Of a stretch of 64,000 nt of DNA, positions 9,574 through 18,533 are shown in pieces (position 1 is the first letter of the stretch; each line of letters opens with the position of its first letter). A program made the position numbers and the translations under genes. The notes below the pieces were generated by a model. It did no database searches and was not told the DNA's origin. It saw nothing but the letters and a program-made list of their open reading frames with translations. The stretch is from Bog-756 sp963829235 (lineage in GTDB: Bacteria > Actinomycetota > Acidimicrobiia > Acidimicrobiales > RAAP-2): contig CAWHIF010000004.1 in assembly GCA_963829235.1 (NCBI GenBank), forward strand, positions 310,001 to 374,000, written 5' to 3'.

Positions 9574-9991
9574 TCACCAGGCGACGGTTCGGCCGAGGTA
9601 GTCGAGAAATTGCAGGCCGCCACGGCCGCGTTGGGCGTCGATGGTCGCGACGAGGTTGGGAATGCTCTCTTCGATGGTGAGATGAGCATCGGGACCGCCA
9701 AGCTCGGTCTGGACCCAGCCAGGCGCCATGAGAAGCAGCGAGATCAAACCTACGGGAGCCGAGCCGGTCGCGGAGGGCGTGAACCTGTTCCGGCGCGTTG
9801 ATGTCGACGTGCTCGATCTCCAGCCGACCACCGGCGGTCTCTTGCAACTCGTGCAACGCGGTGCGGGCGGGGCCGCGGACGGTCGCCACGACCTCGGAGC
9901 CGCGGTTGATGTACTCCGCTGCGATGGCATGGCCCAGACCACGAGAGGCGCCTATGAGCAGTACGACTTCGTTCTCTGAGACCCGGCTCAT
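9574..9991 (-). pseudogene. SDR-family oxidoreductase lacking its middle, frameshifted
   Basis: The first 83 residues are a classical short-chain dehydrogenase start: LLIGASRGLGHAIAAEY for cofactor binding, then HVDINAPEQ. The last 54 residues are also SDR-like: LLLMAPGWVQTELGG, then IEESIPNLV. Between RFDL and LLLMAPGW about 95-100 residues are missing, including the YxxxK active site. The two parts are in different frames. Only 418 of roughly 740 bases remain. This is a deletion, not a single-base sequencing error. The following 9361-9573 stretch shows no gene. Confidence 0.8.
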
Positions 9992-10212
9992 GACTGGTCC
10001 GACTTGGCTGTCTTGCGGGTCCTGGTCTCCTGGTCATACGAGAGGCACCTCCCACCCTCGGACGGATCGAGGGTTTGCACAGTGGCGGTCATGCCACCCG
10101 GTGCTCGCCGGCGGCTCACTGCCTCGCCGTCGGTGAGTGCTCGGTAACCGGCAGCCGACGGGGCGAACATTCTTCTGCTGGCGGCATGGTCTCCACCCGT
10201 TCAATGATACGG

Positions 10213-10450
10213 ACGTGCGGGGTCCGACAACGGCACACGTCGCCCCGAGGATCACCATACGGCGCACTTCCTGGTTCCCCCATCCCTGGGCGCCGAAGCG
10301 GAAAAGGCCAATGTCGGCGGAAAGGGTTGGACATACTTCGGTGACGCCGGACCGCCCGATGAACCCATCAACGAGATCGGGATCACGCCGTTTCTCAGCG
10401 TCTGGGCTCCCGGCCACGGAGTCGACGACCTCCCCAAAGGAACGCTCACG
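10213..10450 (+). pseudogene. Fragment of a copper-monooxygenase-like lipoprotein gene
   Basis: An open stretch encodes EDHHTAHFLVPP, then GGKGWTYFGDAG, then SVWAPGHGVDDLPKGT. These align in order with VHHAITFEVLP, NGKGWSCFGEAG and SVWAPGHGLDMAPKGT of the intact gene at 24976-26262. Only about 80 of over 350 residues remain. There is no start codon with a signal sequence, and the frame degenerates after PKGT. It is a relic of a second copy of that gene family. Confidence 0.7.
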
Positions 10451-10604
10451 ATCCTCTCTGGCCGTCGTTTACCCGAGAGGCAGGGTCAGGGACGTGACCC
10501 CACGGCCGGGAGATGGATGCCTGAAAGAAGGTGGCGATCCCCTGGCCGGCAGGCACAGCGGCCATACCCGATGACCTCGTCGGGTCCGCAACTACTCTGA
10601 CCGC

Positions 10605-11309
10605 ATGGAACCCATGCCGGAAGATTGGAACCGGGCAGTTGCCGTTGTCGCGCATCCCGACGATCTCGAGTACGGCGCCGCCAGCGCCGTCGCCCGGTGG
10701 ACGTCACAGGGCAAGGAAGTTGCCTACCTGTTGGCAACCAGCGGCGAGGCCGGGATCGACGGAATGGATCCGTCAATGGCCGGTCCTTTGCGCGAGGAGG
10801 AGGAACGGCGGGGTGCCGCCATCGTCGGCGCCAGTTCCGTCGACTTCCTCGGTCACCCCGACGGACTTGTCGAATCCGGGATCGAACTCAGGCGGGATCT
10901 CGCGCGCGCCCTTCGCCGACTGCGGCCTGACGTCGTGATCACGATGAACTTCGAACTGACCTGGGGCGACGGCGGAAGTGTGAACCACTCCGATCACCGG
11001 GCCGTCGGATCGACGGTTCTGGACGCGTGTAGAGATGCTGCCAACCGGTGGATCTTCACCGACGCGGGTGGGCCATGGGCGGGAATCAAATTCGTCTACG
11101 TGGCCGGAGCAAACCAACCGACGCATTTCGTTGACGTCGGAGAGACAATCGAACGAGGGATCTCCTCGCTCCGGGCACACCAGGCCTATATCGACGGTCT
11201 TGGCGGCACATTCGATCCCGACGATTTTCTCCGTTCCATGGCGGGGTACGCGGGCATGCTGTCAGATTGCGAATACGCGGTCACGTTTCAGCGATTTGCG
11301 GTTGGTTGA
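10605..11309 (+). CDS. PIG-L family (LmbE-like) deacetylase
   Basis: A 234-residue zinc-dependent N-acetylglucosaminyl deacetylase-fold protein. The metal motif AHPDDLE lies at residues 16-22, and the second site HSDHRAVG at about 127-134 supplies the third ligand. Family members remove an acetyl group from N-acetyl sugars, including steps of mycothiol synthesis and conjugate hydrolysis; this one cannot be assigned further. Length is normal and the frame intact, unlike its neighbours. ATGs at 10605 and 10614 are both possible; neither has a good ribosome site. Confidence 0.85.
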   Translation: MEPMPEDWNRAVAVVAHPDDLEYGAASAVARWTSQGKEVAYLLATSGEAGIDGMDPSMAGPLREEEERRGAAIVGASSVDFLGHPDGLVESGIELRRDLARALRRLRPDVVITMNFELTWGDGGSVNHSDHRAVGSTVLDACRDAANRWIFTDAGGPWAGIKFVYVAGANQPTHFVDVGETIERGISSLRAHQAYIDGLGGTFDPDDFLRSMAGYAGMLSDCEYAVTFQRFAVG

Positions 11310-11387
11310 CGAGTCCACCCGAATAGGACAATCACTGGCCCGGGGGCTCGGTCCTTGCCCCTTTGGCCCAGGGCCTTTGCAAAACGG

Positions 11388-11614
11388 CCCTCCCTCCGGC
11401 AAATTCAGCTATGCACAGATCGAGCCGGCAGTGTCGGCAAGGGCCATGATCGCTCCGCCCTGAAGCATTCCGTCGGTGGTGCATCGTTCCGCAGCCCAGG
11501 CCAGGGTGCCAACCACGTGGTGGGATCTGCGATCTCCGGCTCCACGCCGACGCCTTGGCTGAACGGCATGAGGCCGAGGAACTCCGCGAGCTGGTCAGGA
11601 GACGATCTGGCCAT
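11388..11614 (-). pseudogene. PaaI-type hotdog thioesterase, frameshift plus stop
   Basis: The N-terminus reads SSPDQLAEFLGLMPFSQGVG and EIADPTT. After a one-base frameshift near 11520 it continues VVGTLAWAAERCTTDGMLQG and GAIMALADTAGSICA, the hotdog helix and catalytic region. A TAG at 11409-11411 then interrupts a frame that goes on as LNLPEGG. The C-terminal half of a usual 135-residue enzyme is absent. Two independent lesions make this a genuine pseudogene. Confidence 0.75.
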
Positions 11615-11654
11615 CGTGGCTCATCCGCTCCCGAATGATCTTCCAACGGCACTC

Positions 11655-11942
11655 TCATCCGACGACATGGAACTCGATCCGGTACAGCACCGTTTCATCG
11701 TGGATCGGACCAGCATGGGCGGCCCGTCGCCGGAGCGACTCGAGGTCTGTTTCGCCCGCTCGGTGGATGTCGGCCCTGTCTATGAATGCAAAGGGGACCA
11801 GTTCGACCGAGTCGACCTCGATCTGGCCGTCACCGACGCGGTATCGACCCCCGGCTTTCACCTGCGGCCGCCGCCACAGACGGAACGACACCGTGATGTC
11901 ACCAGACAACACTGAGGCACGAAGTTCCTGGCTGAACTCCAT
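11655..11942 (-). CDS. ASCH/PUA-like domain protein
   Basis: A 95-residue protein beginning MEFSQELRASVLSGDITVSFR, followed by KAGGRYRVGDGQIEVDSVEL. The basic strand-rich pattern with a GRY...G-x-I-x-V core fits the ASCH fold, which binds RNA or modified nucleosides. It is complete at both ends. It sits 31 bases behind the broken dihydrofolate-reductase-like gene on the same strand and probably belongs to the same old transcription unit. The specific role is unknown. Confidence 0.65.
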   Translation of the reverse strand: MEFSQELRASVLSGDITVSFRLWRRPQVKAGGRYRVGDGQIEVDSVELVPFAFIDRADIHRAGETDLESLRRRAAHAGPIHDETVLYRIEFHVVG

Positions 11943-11973
11943 CGACTCACCCTACGGCACATCCCGGAAAGGT

Positions 11974-12537
11974 TCAGGACGCGGTAAGCGTTGGCGAGTA
12001 GTACAGGGGGACAACACCCGATCCGGATACGTGGGTGTCCTGGAGCGTGAGGTCGATCCGGTCAGGCAGGCCGTCAGGGAACCGCCTGCCACTACCGAGG
12101 AGCAAGGGCACGACAAAGAATCGATACTCGTCGACGAGGCCCTGCGCCGGCCAGGGTGCACGCGAGGACCGAGCTCCCAATGATGGCCAAATCCTTTCCG
12201 GGCTCCTCTTTCATGCGAGTTTCATGCGAGCCACGACATTCGCAACGTCATCGGGAAGGATGGTTGTATTGGACCACGTCACTTCGCTGAGCGTCGTCGA
12301 AGCGACGAACTTCGGGAGGTTGTTCATCCTCGGAGCCTCGGCCTGAGCCGAGCTCAGCCAATGGGCGGCAAATCCTTCCTACGTGGTGCGGCCCAGGAGG
12401 ATGCCGTCGATCGAGTCCAGCATTCTGTCCACGAAGGCGAAGAATTCGTCATCGAGGACAAACCAGTCCAGTTCTTGCTTCGGTCCATCGAAGTAGCCAT
12501 CCACCGACACGTGCAGCTGCAGGAAGAGCTTCCTCAC
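11974..12537 (-). pseudogene. Dihydrofolate-reductase-family (RibD-C) gene with three lesions
   Basis: Reading from a GTG at 12537, which overlaps the upstream stop by four bases, gives KLFLQLHVSVDGYFDG and ILLGRTT. A TAG stop at 12379-12381 falls where a Tyr is usual. It then reads MNNLPKFVASTTLSE and ILPDDVANVVARMK, where an 11-bp duplication shifts the frame. Next comes KDLAIIGSSVLACTLAGAG, an extra G near 12140, and finally LVDEYRFFVVPLLLGSGRRF. Removing 11 and 1 bases from 564 leaves exactly 184 codons, the usual family size. The gene is dead but recently so. Confidence 0.85.
12209..12230 (-). repeat. 11-bp tandem duplication causing a frameshift
   Basis: TTTCATGCGAG occurs twice in a row (12209-12219 and 12220-12230). 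One copy is expected from the reading frame of the reductase-family gene; the second shifts the frame and brings in a TGA stop. Confidence 0.9.
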
Positions 12538-13001
12538 GATCCTTCGCCGCCCAGGACAGCGGCCAGCGAGTCGAGCAGGGACCGGGTTCCCTCTTCTCTC
12601 TGGGCCGCCGTGTCGTGGCCATCGAGGAACACGCCCTCCTCGGTGAAGACCAGTTGCGTGTCTGCTCCATGACGACGGAACTGGACGGTCGCCACCGACA
12701 CAGAAATCCGAGTCTCGTCGGCGTACATCTCGTTCGTATAGACGATCCGCTGCTCATCGACGATGTCTCGAAACTCCGACTCGAAGGTGTAGACAGGCTC
12801 GCCCGGAGGCCCGCCGCGATTGACCTCACGGCCCCCGACCCGGAAGTCGAGCTCGTATGCGGCTCCCAGCGCTTCCGCTGAGCCGGCGAACCAGCGGGCC
12901 TTGAGCATGGGATCCGCCCACGCCCGGAAGGTCTGAGCGACAGGAACGTTGTAGATCCGCTCAATGACGGATGTCTCATGAGCAACGGTGGACAGCGTCA
13001 T
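12534..13001 (-). CDS. AHSA1/SRPBCC (START-like) domain protein
   Basis: A 155-residue member of the activator-of-Hsp90/START-like family, which has a hydrophobic ligand cavity. Typical features are IERIYNVPVAQTFRAWADPM at the start and FRVGGREVNRGGPPGEPVY in the middle. Its ATG overlaps the ArsR stop by four bases, so the two are translationally coupled. Pairs of ArsR regulator and AHSA1 protein are a common actinobacterial module; the ligand is generally unknown. A second such pair lies at 34.7-35.6 kb. Confidence 0.85.
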   Translation of the reverse strand: MTLSTVAHETSVIERIYNVPVAQTFRAWADPMLKARWFAGSAEALGAAYELDFRVGGREVNRGGPPGEPVYTFESEFRDIVDEQRIVYTNEMYADETRISVSVATVQFRRHGADTQLVFTEEGVFLDGHDTAAQREEGTRSLLDSLAAVLGGEGS

Positions 13002-13342
13002 GGTCCCTCCTCGGCGGTGACGGCCTCATCCAGGATGTCGCCCAATCGGTCCAGACGGGCTTCCCAGCCCCGCCGGCGATCGGTGATCCACCGTTCGGCA
13101 GCGGTCATCGCCGCAGGTTCGATCCGGCACATACGTGTCCGCCCGACCTTTTCGGTCTTCACGACCCCGCACGCCTCGAGGACCTGCACGTGTTGGACGA
13201 CAGCGGCAAGCGACATCGCCAGCGGCTCCGCCAGTTCGCTGACCGAGGCTGGTCCCAAGGTGAGACGTTCCACCATGCCGCGCCTGCTCTTGTCCGCGAG
13301 CGCCTGAAAGGTCCGATCCAGGTCGATCGTTTGGTCAAGCAT
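12998..13342 (-). CDS. ArsR-family winged-helix regulator
   Basis: A 114-residue repressor-type protein with the winged helix in FQALADKSRRGMVERL, VSELAEPLAMSLAAVVQHVQ and VLEACGVVKTEKVGRTRM. No metal-binding cysteine box is seen, so it is of the non-metal AHSA1-linked subgroup. I chose the ATG at 13342 over 13372 because a good promoter would begin transcription at 13342-13343, giving a leaderless message. It probably controls itself, the AHSA1 gene and the genes behind it through the two TCAAG-N6-CTTGA sites next to its start. Confidence 0.85.
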   Translation of the reverse strand: MLDQTIDLDRTFQALADKSRRGMVERLTLGPASVSELAEPLAMSLAAVVQHVQVLEACGVVKTEKVGRTRMCRIEPAAMTAAERWITDRRRGWEARLDRLGDILDEAVTAEEGP

Positions 13343-13390
13343 GTACTTGACTATAGGACCCTCCCGGCTCAATGGTCAAGCAATTGCTTA
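13335..13390 (-). promoter_or_regulatory. Leaderless promoter and two operator-like palindromes
   Basis: On the minus strand TTGACC (13374-13379) and TATAGT (13350-13355) are 18 bases apart, placing the transcript start at the ATG. TCAAG-CATGTA-CTTGA spans 13335-13350 and TCAAG-CAATTG-CTTAG spans 13376-13391. The second includes the perfect palindrome AAGCAATTGCTT. One site covers the -35 box and one the -10 box, as expected for ArsR self-repression. Confidence 0.7.
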
Positions 13391-13432
13391 GGTATCTGGC
13401 GGGGCCATGCGTGCCGGGTCCGTGCCCGAACG

Positions 13433-13468
13433 CGCAGGTGCCCCTCCCCGGGGGGAGGGGCACCTGCG
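13433..13468 (-). terminator. Strong 17-bp stem, probable terminator
   Basis: CGCAGGTGCCCCTCCCC pairs perfectly with its complement around a two-base centre. It lies 38 bases behind the stop of the small secreted protein gene and ahead of the ArsR promoter. There is no T-tract, which is common for GC-rich actinobacterial terminators. Confidence 0.65.
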
Positions 13469-13506
13469 TTCTTCCATCGAAGCGCCTCCGCTGGATGGCG
13501 CTCTTC

Positions 13507-13971
13507 CTAGATGTCAGCCTTGGTGCCGGGCTTGAGGCTGATGGCACCGCTGGAAACGTTGACGCACACTGTCAGCGAAACCGCTTGACCCTTGGAGGTC
13601 ACCGCCTTCGTGGCGGTACCACCGGTCACCGAGCCGGTCGCCTTTTCTGTGAGGTCGCCCACGGCGCAACCCGAACTGCTGGAGACCTTGAGCTTCAAGA
13701 CGGTGGTCTTCTTGCTCGAGGACCAGGTGATGGTGCCCCCGCTTTCCAAACTCGCAGCTTTTCCGCTGGCGCTGGCGTAGGTCTTCTTGTCGGCCGAGGG
13801 TACGGCGCAACCAGAGATGGTCACGGTGCTCTTGTCCGATCCCGACACCTTGGTGCAGACCAGGCTCTTCGGGGTAGCTGCCCCGGCAACCGTGGATCCT
13901 CCGACTACGAACAGCGATGCCGGCGTGGCCAGTGCAGCCAACGCAGCAGCCGCCACAATCGTTCGACGCAT
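13507..13971 (-). CDS. Small secreted Ser/Thr-rich protein
   Basis: A 154-residue protein with a clear signal peptide (RRTIVAAAALAALATPASLF ending in AGAA). The mature part is rich in Ser, Thr, Lys and Gly, with four regularly spaced Cys that could form two disulfides. Repeated K-x-V-x-G strands suggest a small beta-sandwich. I do not recognise the family. The start at 13971 is fixed by AAGGGGG nine bases upstream. It is followed by a strong hairpin terminator and appears monocistronic. Confidence 0.75.
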   Translation of the reverse strand: MRRTIVAAAALAALATPASLFVVGGSTVAGAATPKSLVCTKVSGSDKSTVTISGCAVPSADKKTYASASGKAASLESGGTITWSSSKKTTVLKLKVSSSSGCAVGDLTEKATGSVTGGTATKAVTSKGQAVSLTVCVNVSSGAISLKPGTKADI

Positions 13972-14328
13972 GTAACGTCCCCCTTGTGAGGTAATGACCC
14001 GGACATTTTCCGGCTTGCCGGCTGTATACCCGGCCGGATGAATTCCCAAACGTTTGATTGGTCGACCGAGGCCGAGATCGACTGGAGCTCCAATCCCCTG
14101 TGGGCGTGGATCCCCTGCCGACTATTCCAATCGGTTCGCGGTAAGGCCCGGGGATTCGAAGGAGCGATCGCCGGTCTCGTCTTCCCGCCACCCCGACGAC
14201 ACGGACGAGGCCGGCCGACGAATCCGGAGTCACCGCCGGGTCAGCGACGCCGACCACAACAACTCAGTGTCGTGCAGTCCGAAGCCGAAGTTCCGGGATG
14301 CTCTCGGGATGAGACTGCACGAGCTGGC
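13972..14328. other. Divergent intergenic region
   Basis: About 357 bases between the small secreted protein gene and the DUF3089 gene. An open frame continues upstream from the lipoprotein start but has no family resemblance. I see no RNA gene or repeat. Confidence 0.5.
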
Positions 14329-15525
14329 ATGATTGGATCGATGCTGATTCCCGGTGGCGGAGGGAGATTCCGCGTGCTCCGGTGGCCGATCCTTCTTCTC
14401 GGCACGTTCGCGGTGCTCGTGACCGGGTGCTCCCAGTCCGGGGGTGGCACCGTCGTTCCGCCCGACGCTTCAGGGATTGCTTGGCTGTGTCGGCCTGGAA
14501 TGCCCCACGATCCATGTTCGGCTTCTCTCGAGACGACGGTGTTCGAAGAGAACGGTTCGAAACACGCGGTCGACTATGAGCCCGCGCGCAATCCCCCCGT
14601 CGACTGCTTCTACCTGTACCCCAACGTCACGCATCAAGAGACCGACAATGCCAACCTCGATATCGATCCTCAGGAAACCTCCATCGCTGAATTGGAGGCC
14701 TCCCCGTTCTCACAGGTCTGTCGGGTGTTTGCCCCCATCTATCGGGAGGCCACCGGGGATGCGACGGGTGCTTCGGCCCAGGAGAATGCGTCACGGATCG
14801 CCTATGACAGCGTGGTGAGCGCATGGAACGACTACCTCGCCCACTACAACGATGGCCGAGGCGTTGTCCTAATCGGCCACTCCGAAGGCTCCTACTGGCT
14901 CGCCCAGCTCCTCGGCCAGCACATCGACCAGCTCCCCCGGGTCCGTCGCCTCCTGGTTTCCGCCATCATCACCGGAGCCAACCTGCCCGTCTACAAGACG
15001 GGCTTCGGCCCGCTCAAGACCATAGGCCCGTGTCGGTCTTCGACGCAGACGGGCTGCGTGATCGGCTACAACGCCTTCTCCGGGCCACCCCCCTCCGACT
15101 CGATATTCGGCAGGCCTCCCCAACCCACTTTCAACGGCCATGCGGTGGAAGACGTGTGCAACAACCCGGCCGGCCTCGACGGAACCCATGGGCGGGTGAT
15201 CTCCATGTACAGAACCCAGTTGCCCACGCAAGAGGTGGCAGGAAGTACGACTGAGGGGATCTTCGGATCAAGGCCCCCGACGTCGACTACCCCGTGGATC
15301 GAGTACGACGGTTTCATCTCCGCCCGCTGCGTTGCGAAAAATGGCTTCAACTATCTGCTCGTCGAGCCCGCCGCATCCGATGCTCCTCAGCTGATCGCAA
15401 CCCCGAGTGCAGCCTGGGGGCTCCACGTCGACGACCCGAATCTTGAAATGGGAAATCTGATCCAGCTCGTTCGATCCGAGACGGACTCCTACGTCGACAG
15501 CCATCCCTCCGTGCCATCATCATGA
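14329..15525 (+). CDS. DUF3089 alpha/beta-hydrolase lipoprotein
   Basis: A 398-residue predicted lipoprotein. The signal LRWPILLLGTFAVLVTGC has a lipobox cysteine, placing it on the outer face of the membrane. The body shows the DUF3089 pattern: VDCFYLYPNV, then FAPIYREAT, and the nucleophile elbow LIGHSEGSYWLAQLL with Ser. This family is related to lipases and esterases of unknown substrate. ATGs at 14329 and 14341 both leave the signal intact. It is divergent from the small secreted protein gene. Confidence 0.8.
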   Translation: MIGSMLIPGGGGRFRVLRWPILLLGTFAVLVTGCSQSGGGTVVPPDASGIAWLCRPGMPHDPCSASLETTVFEENGSKHAVDYEPARNPPVDCFYLYPNVTHQETDNANLDIDPQETSIAELEASPFSQVCRVFAPIYREATGDATGASAQENASRIAYDSVVSAWNDYLAHYNDGRGVVLIGHSEGSYWLAQLLGQHIDQLPRVRRLLVSAIITGANLPVYKTGFGPLKTIGPCRSSTQTGCVIGYNAFSGPPPSDSIFGRPPQPTFNGHAVEDVCNNPAGLDGTHGRVISMYRTQLPTQEVAGSTTEGIFGSRPPTSTTPWIEYDGFISARCVAKNGFNYLLVEPAASDAPQLIATPSAAWGLHVDDPNLEMGNLIQLVRSETDSYVDSHPSVPSS

Positions 15526-15622
15526 TTCGTCGTGTCATCACTCATCCCCCGCATCGGAGACCGGACTGCTCAGCCGGTGGTGCCGACGGGGCGAACCGCT
15601 TTGATCCTCGCGTGGAGAGTTG

Positions 15623-18458
15623 TCAGCCGGGGACCACCGGTACTGTCAGTTCCAGGTCTGACGACGACTCACCCACCGACAGCAGGTAGGGGCCGGGGAC
15701 GGTGGTCCACGCACCGCCGATGAACGCTCGGAACGACGTCCAAGGCACGAACAACGACACCGCCTTGCTTCCGTGTGGGGCCAGAGTCACCGGCTGGAAC
15801 GCCACCAGTTGAGCCGGGGGTTCGCCGGCGCTCGCCGGATAGGTGAGGTACGCCTGCGGGACATCGGTCCCCGCACGCTCACCGGTGTCGCTGACATGCA
15901 CCGACACTGTGACCCCCGAAGCCGACGGCACGACGCCCAATCCGTCCAGGGCGAAGGTGGTGTAGGCCAACCCGAACCCGAACGGGAACAACGGACGGAG
16001 TCCCGAGCGCGTGGTCGTATCGGTAGCCGACGTCGAGGCCCTCCGTGTAGTCCGACCGGAGATCGACCCCGGGCCACTGGGCCGGCGTGCCGATCGCGGT
16101 CCCGCCCTCAGCCGCCGGGAAGGTCACCGGCAGCCGCCCGGACGGGTCGATGTCTCCGTAGAGGAGGGCGGCGATGGCCGTCCCGTCCTCCTCCCCGGGA
16201 TACCAGGCCTCGATGACGCCGGCCGCCCGGCTGAGCCATGGCATCAGTACCGGACCACCGGTGTTGAGTACCACCACCGTGCGGGGGTTGGCCGCGGCCA
16301 CCGCGGCGATGAGTTGGTTCTCGTCCCCCGGGAGTGAGAGGTTCGGGCGGTCGAAGTCCTCGGATTCGTAGTCCGCGGCGAAGACGACGGCCACGTCGGC
16401 CCGGCGGGCGGCATCGACTGCAGCCCGAATCTGGCCAGTGTCGTAGCTCCAGCCGAGGGTGATCGTGCCGGGGATGGCGGAGGACAGACCGTAGGGGGTC
16501 GACGTTCCGAACGGTTCCCAGCCGACATCGATGCGGTAGGGGCGGCCGGCGGTGAGGGCAACGGTGCCGGACCAGACCCCCTGGTTGTGGCTGAGCAGAT
16601 CGGAGACCGCGGTCCGACCGTCGATCGTCACGCTGTCACCTCCGGATCCCTGAAGGGAGAGGGTGTACACGCCGCTGCGGCGCGGTGTGAGCGTGCCCGT
16701 CCACCGCGCGGTGGCGTCTGACCACCCCTGAGGTAGCACGACCCGGGAGGTCCCAGGTGATGGCGGTGGCAACTGGGCGCTTGCGCCGTACGGGACCACG
16801 GCGGTTTCGACAGTGGGCTCCACGGTGCGGACGATTGTCGGTGACAGGAATCCGTCGCCGCGCTGCCCGTACCGGACAAGGGTGAGGGTGAGTCCATGTC
16901 CCCTACCCGACGACGGGGTCAGGATGCCATCCGGAATCGGGGCCAGGGGTGAGGTCGTGCTCCCGCCGTTGACATAGGTCACCGACGTGTCGCCGCCGGC
17001 ACGGTGCCGGATGGCGCTCAGTGGCGTGGAGGTGAGCGGCGCAACCACTTGGGCGCTGCCGAACCCGCTGGTCTCGGGGTCGGATGCGGCGTCGGCACCG
17101 ATCACGGCGACGCTGTGATCACTGGTCGCCGACAGGGGAAGCACTGCCCCGCTGTCTTTGAGGAGCACGGCCGAGCGCTCGGCCGCGGCCAGGGCGAACG
17201 CGGTGTGCCCGGCTGAATCGGCGGCGGCGGACGCCCTGCCCGAGGTGCGCCGACCAATCAGCCCGTGTGCGAACATCTCGGTCAGCACGCTGGTCACCGC
17301 GTCGTCCAGCACGGTCACGGACAGCCGGTGTTGGCGCACGAGGGCCACGAGTTGCCCGGCCACGGCCGGCTTGAGCACATCGGTCCCGGCGGACAGGGCC
17401 GCCGTCGGGTCCTGCACGGCGTTCAGATCCGACCGTACAAAGCCGGTGAAACCCCACTGCCGCAACAGACCGAGCAGTTGAGCGTCCTGGCATTCGAACA
17501 CCCCGTCGAGCCGGGGGTACGCGCACATCACGGAGGCCACGTGGGCCCGGGTCACTGCGGCCTCGAAGGGAGGCAGATAGATCTCCTGGAGGGCCCGCGG
17601 GCTCACCACAGCGTCGATCTGGCCGCGGTTGGTCTCCTGGTTGTAGACGGCGAAATGCTTGGCCATGGCCATCGGCCCAGCCGCCTGGATCCCCTCGATG
17701 TCCGCCACTCCCATGGAGGTGACCAAGGCCGGGTCCTCCCCGAAGCCCTCCCAGGAACGCCCGTTCTGCGGTACCCGGTCGATGTTGAGGTCGGGACCCT
17801 GGACGACATCGATGCCCTTGACCGCGGCCTCGGTGCCGATGACCCGGCCGTACGAGCGGGCGACCGCGGCGTCGAACGTAGCGGCGATACCGAGGGGCGC
17901 GGGGAGTTGTGTCACCCGGAGAGCTCCGAAGGCCACCCCCTGCGGGCCATCCTGGAGCGTAAGGGCCGGTATGCACAGCCGAGGGACCCCGGCATTGGCG
18001 TTCTCGTAGGAGCGCGTCGCGGCCAGGACGATCTCGCCAACCTTCTCGCCGAGGGTCATGCGCGCAACTACCATGCGGGCCAGGGCCGACGGCTGGAGCT
18101 TGCGGGCCATGGCGGACACGAGCCACGGGCACCTCGAGTCCGTGAGTCCCTGCGGCGTGGCGGCAGCCCCGGTGGTATCGGCGAGGTGGTCCGTGACCGT
18201 ACTGGGCGGAACCTGGGCCACAACCACAACGAACACCACGAGGGCCAGCAGCCCCAGCAGGACACGACTGAAGGTGCTCGGTCGGGTCCGCCGGTTGTGC
18301 TTGGCAGGGGTCGTATTCACAGGATCGGGGACCAAGCTATCGACCCGAGGGTGTTCAGCGATGTCGGCCTCTCCGTCGCTCCACCGATCCATCGCGCCGG
18401 TGAAGCTTCCTGGGTGGTGCAGGTATCTGAGCGAGGTGCCGTCGAGCACCGGAGCCAT
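15623..18458 (-). pseudogene. Membrane-anchored GH3 glycosidase with PA14 domain, frameshifted
   Basis: A GH3 enzyme of about 944 residues if one extra base near 16005 is removed. A single membrane segment (VLLGLLALVVFVVVVAQV) follows a cytosolic N-terminus. The barrel shows GPDLNIDRVPQNGRSWEGF and KHFAVYNQETNRG, and RSDLNAVQDP carries the nucleophile Asp. A PA14 sugar-binding domain is inserted in the second half (WTGTLTPRRSGVYTLSLQG). The break lies between GYRYDHA and SGLRPLFPFGFGLAYTTF, and only the fibronectin-like end is lost. The start could be 18458, 18392 or GTG 18320. Its paralogue at 1.9-4.2 kb has no PA14 domain. Confidence 0.8.
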
Positions 18459-18533
18459 GGAGCCCTGTTAGGACCCGACTCTTTGGTTTCAGACCCTGCT
18501 CTCAGCGTTCGAGGACGAATACGAGTGTCGGGC

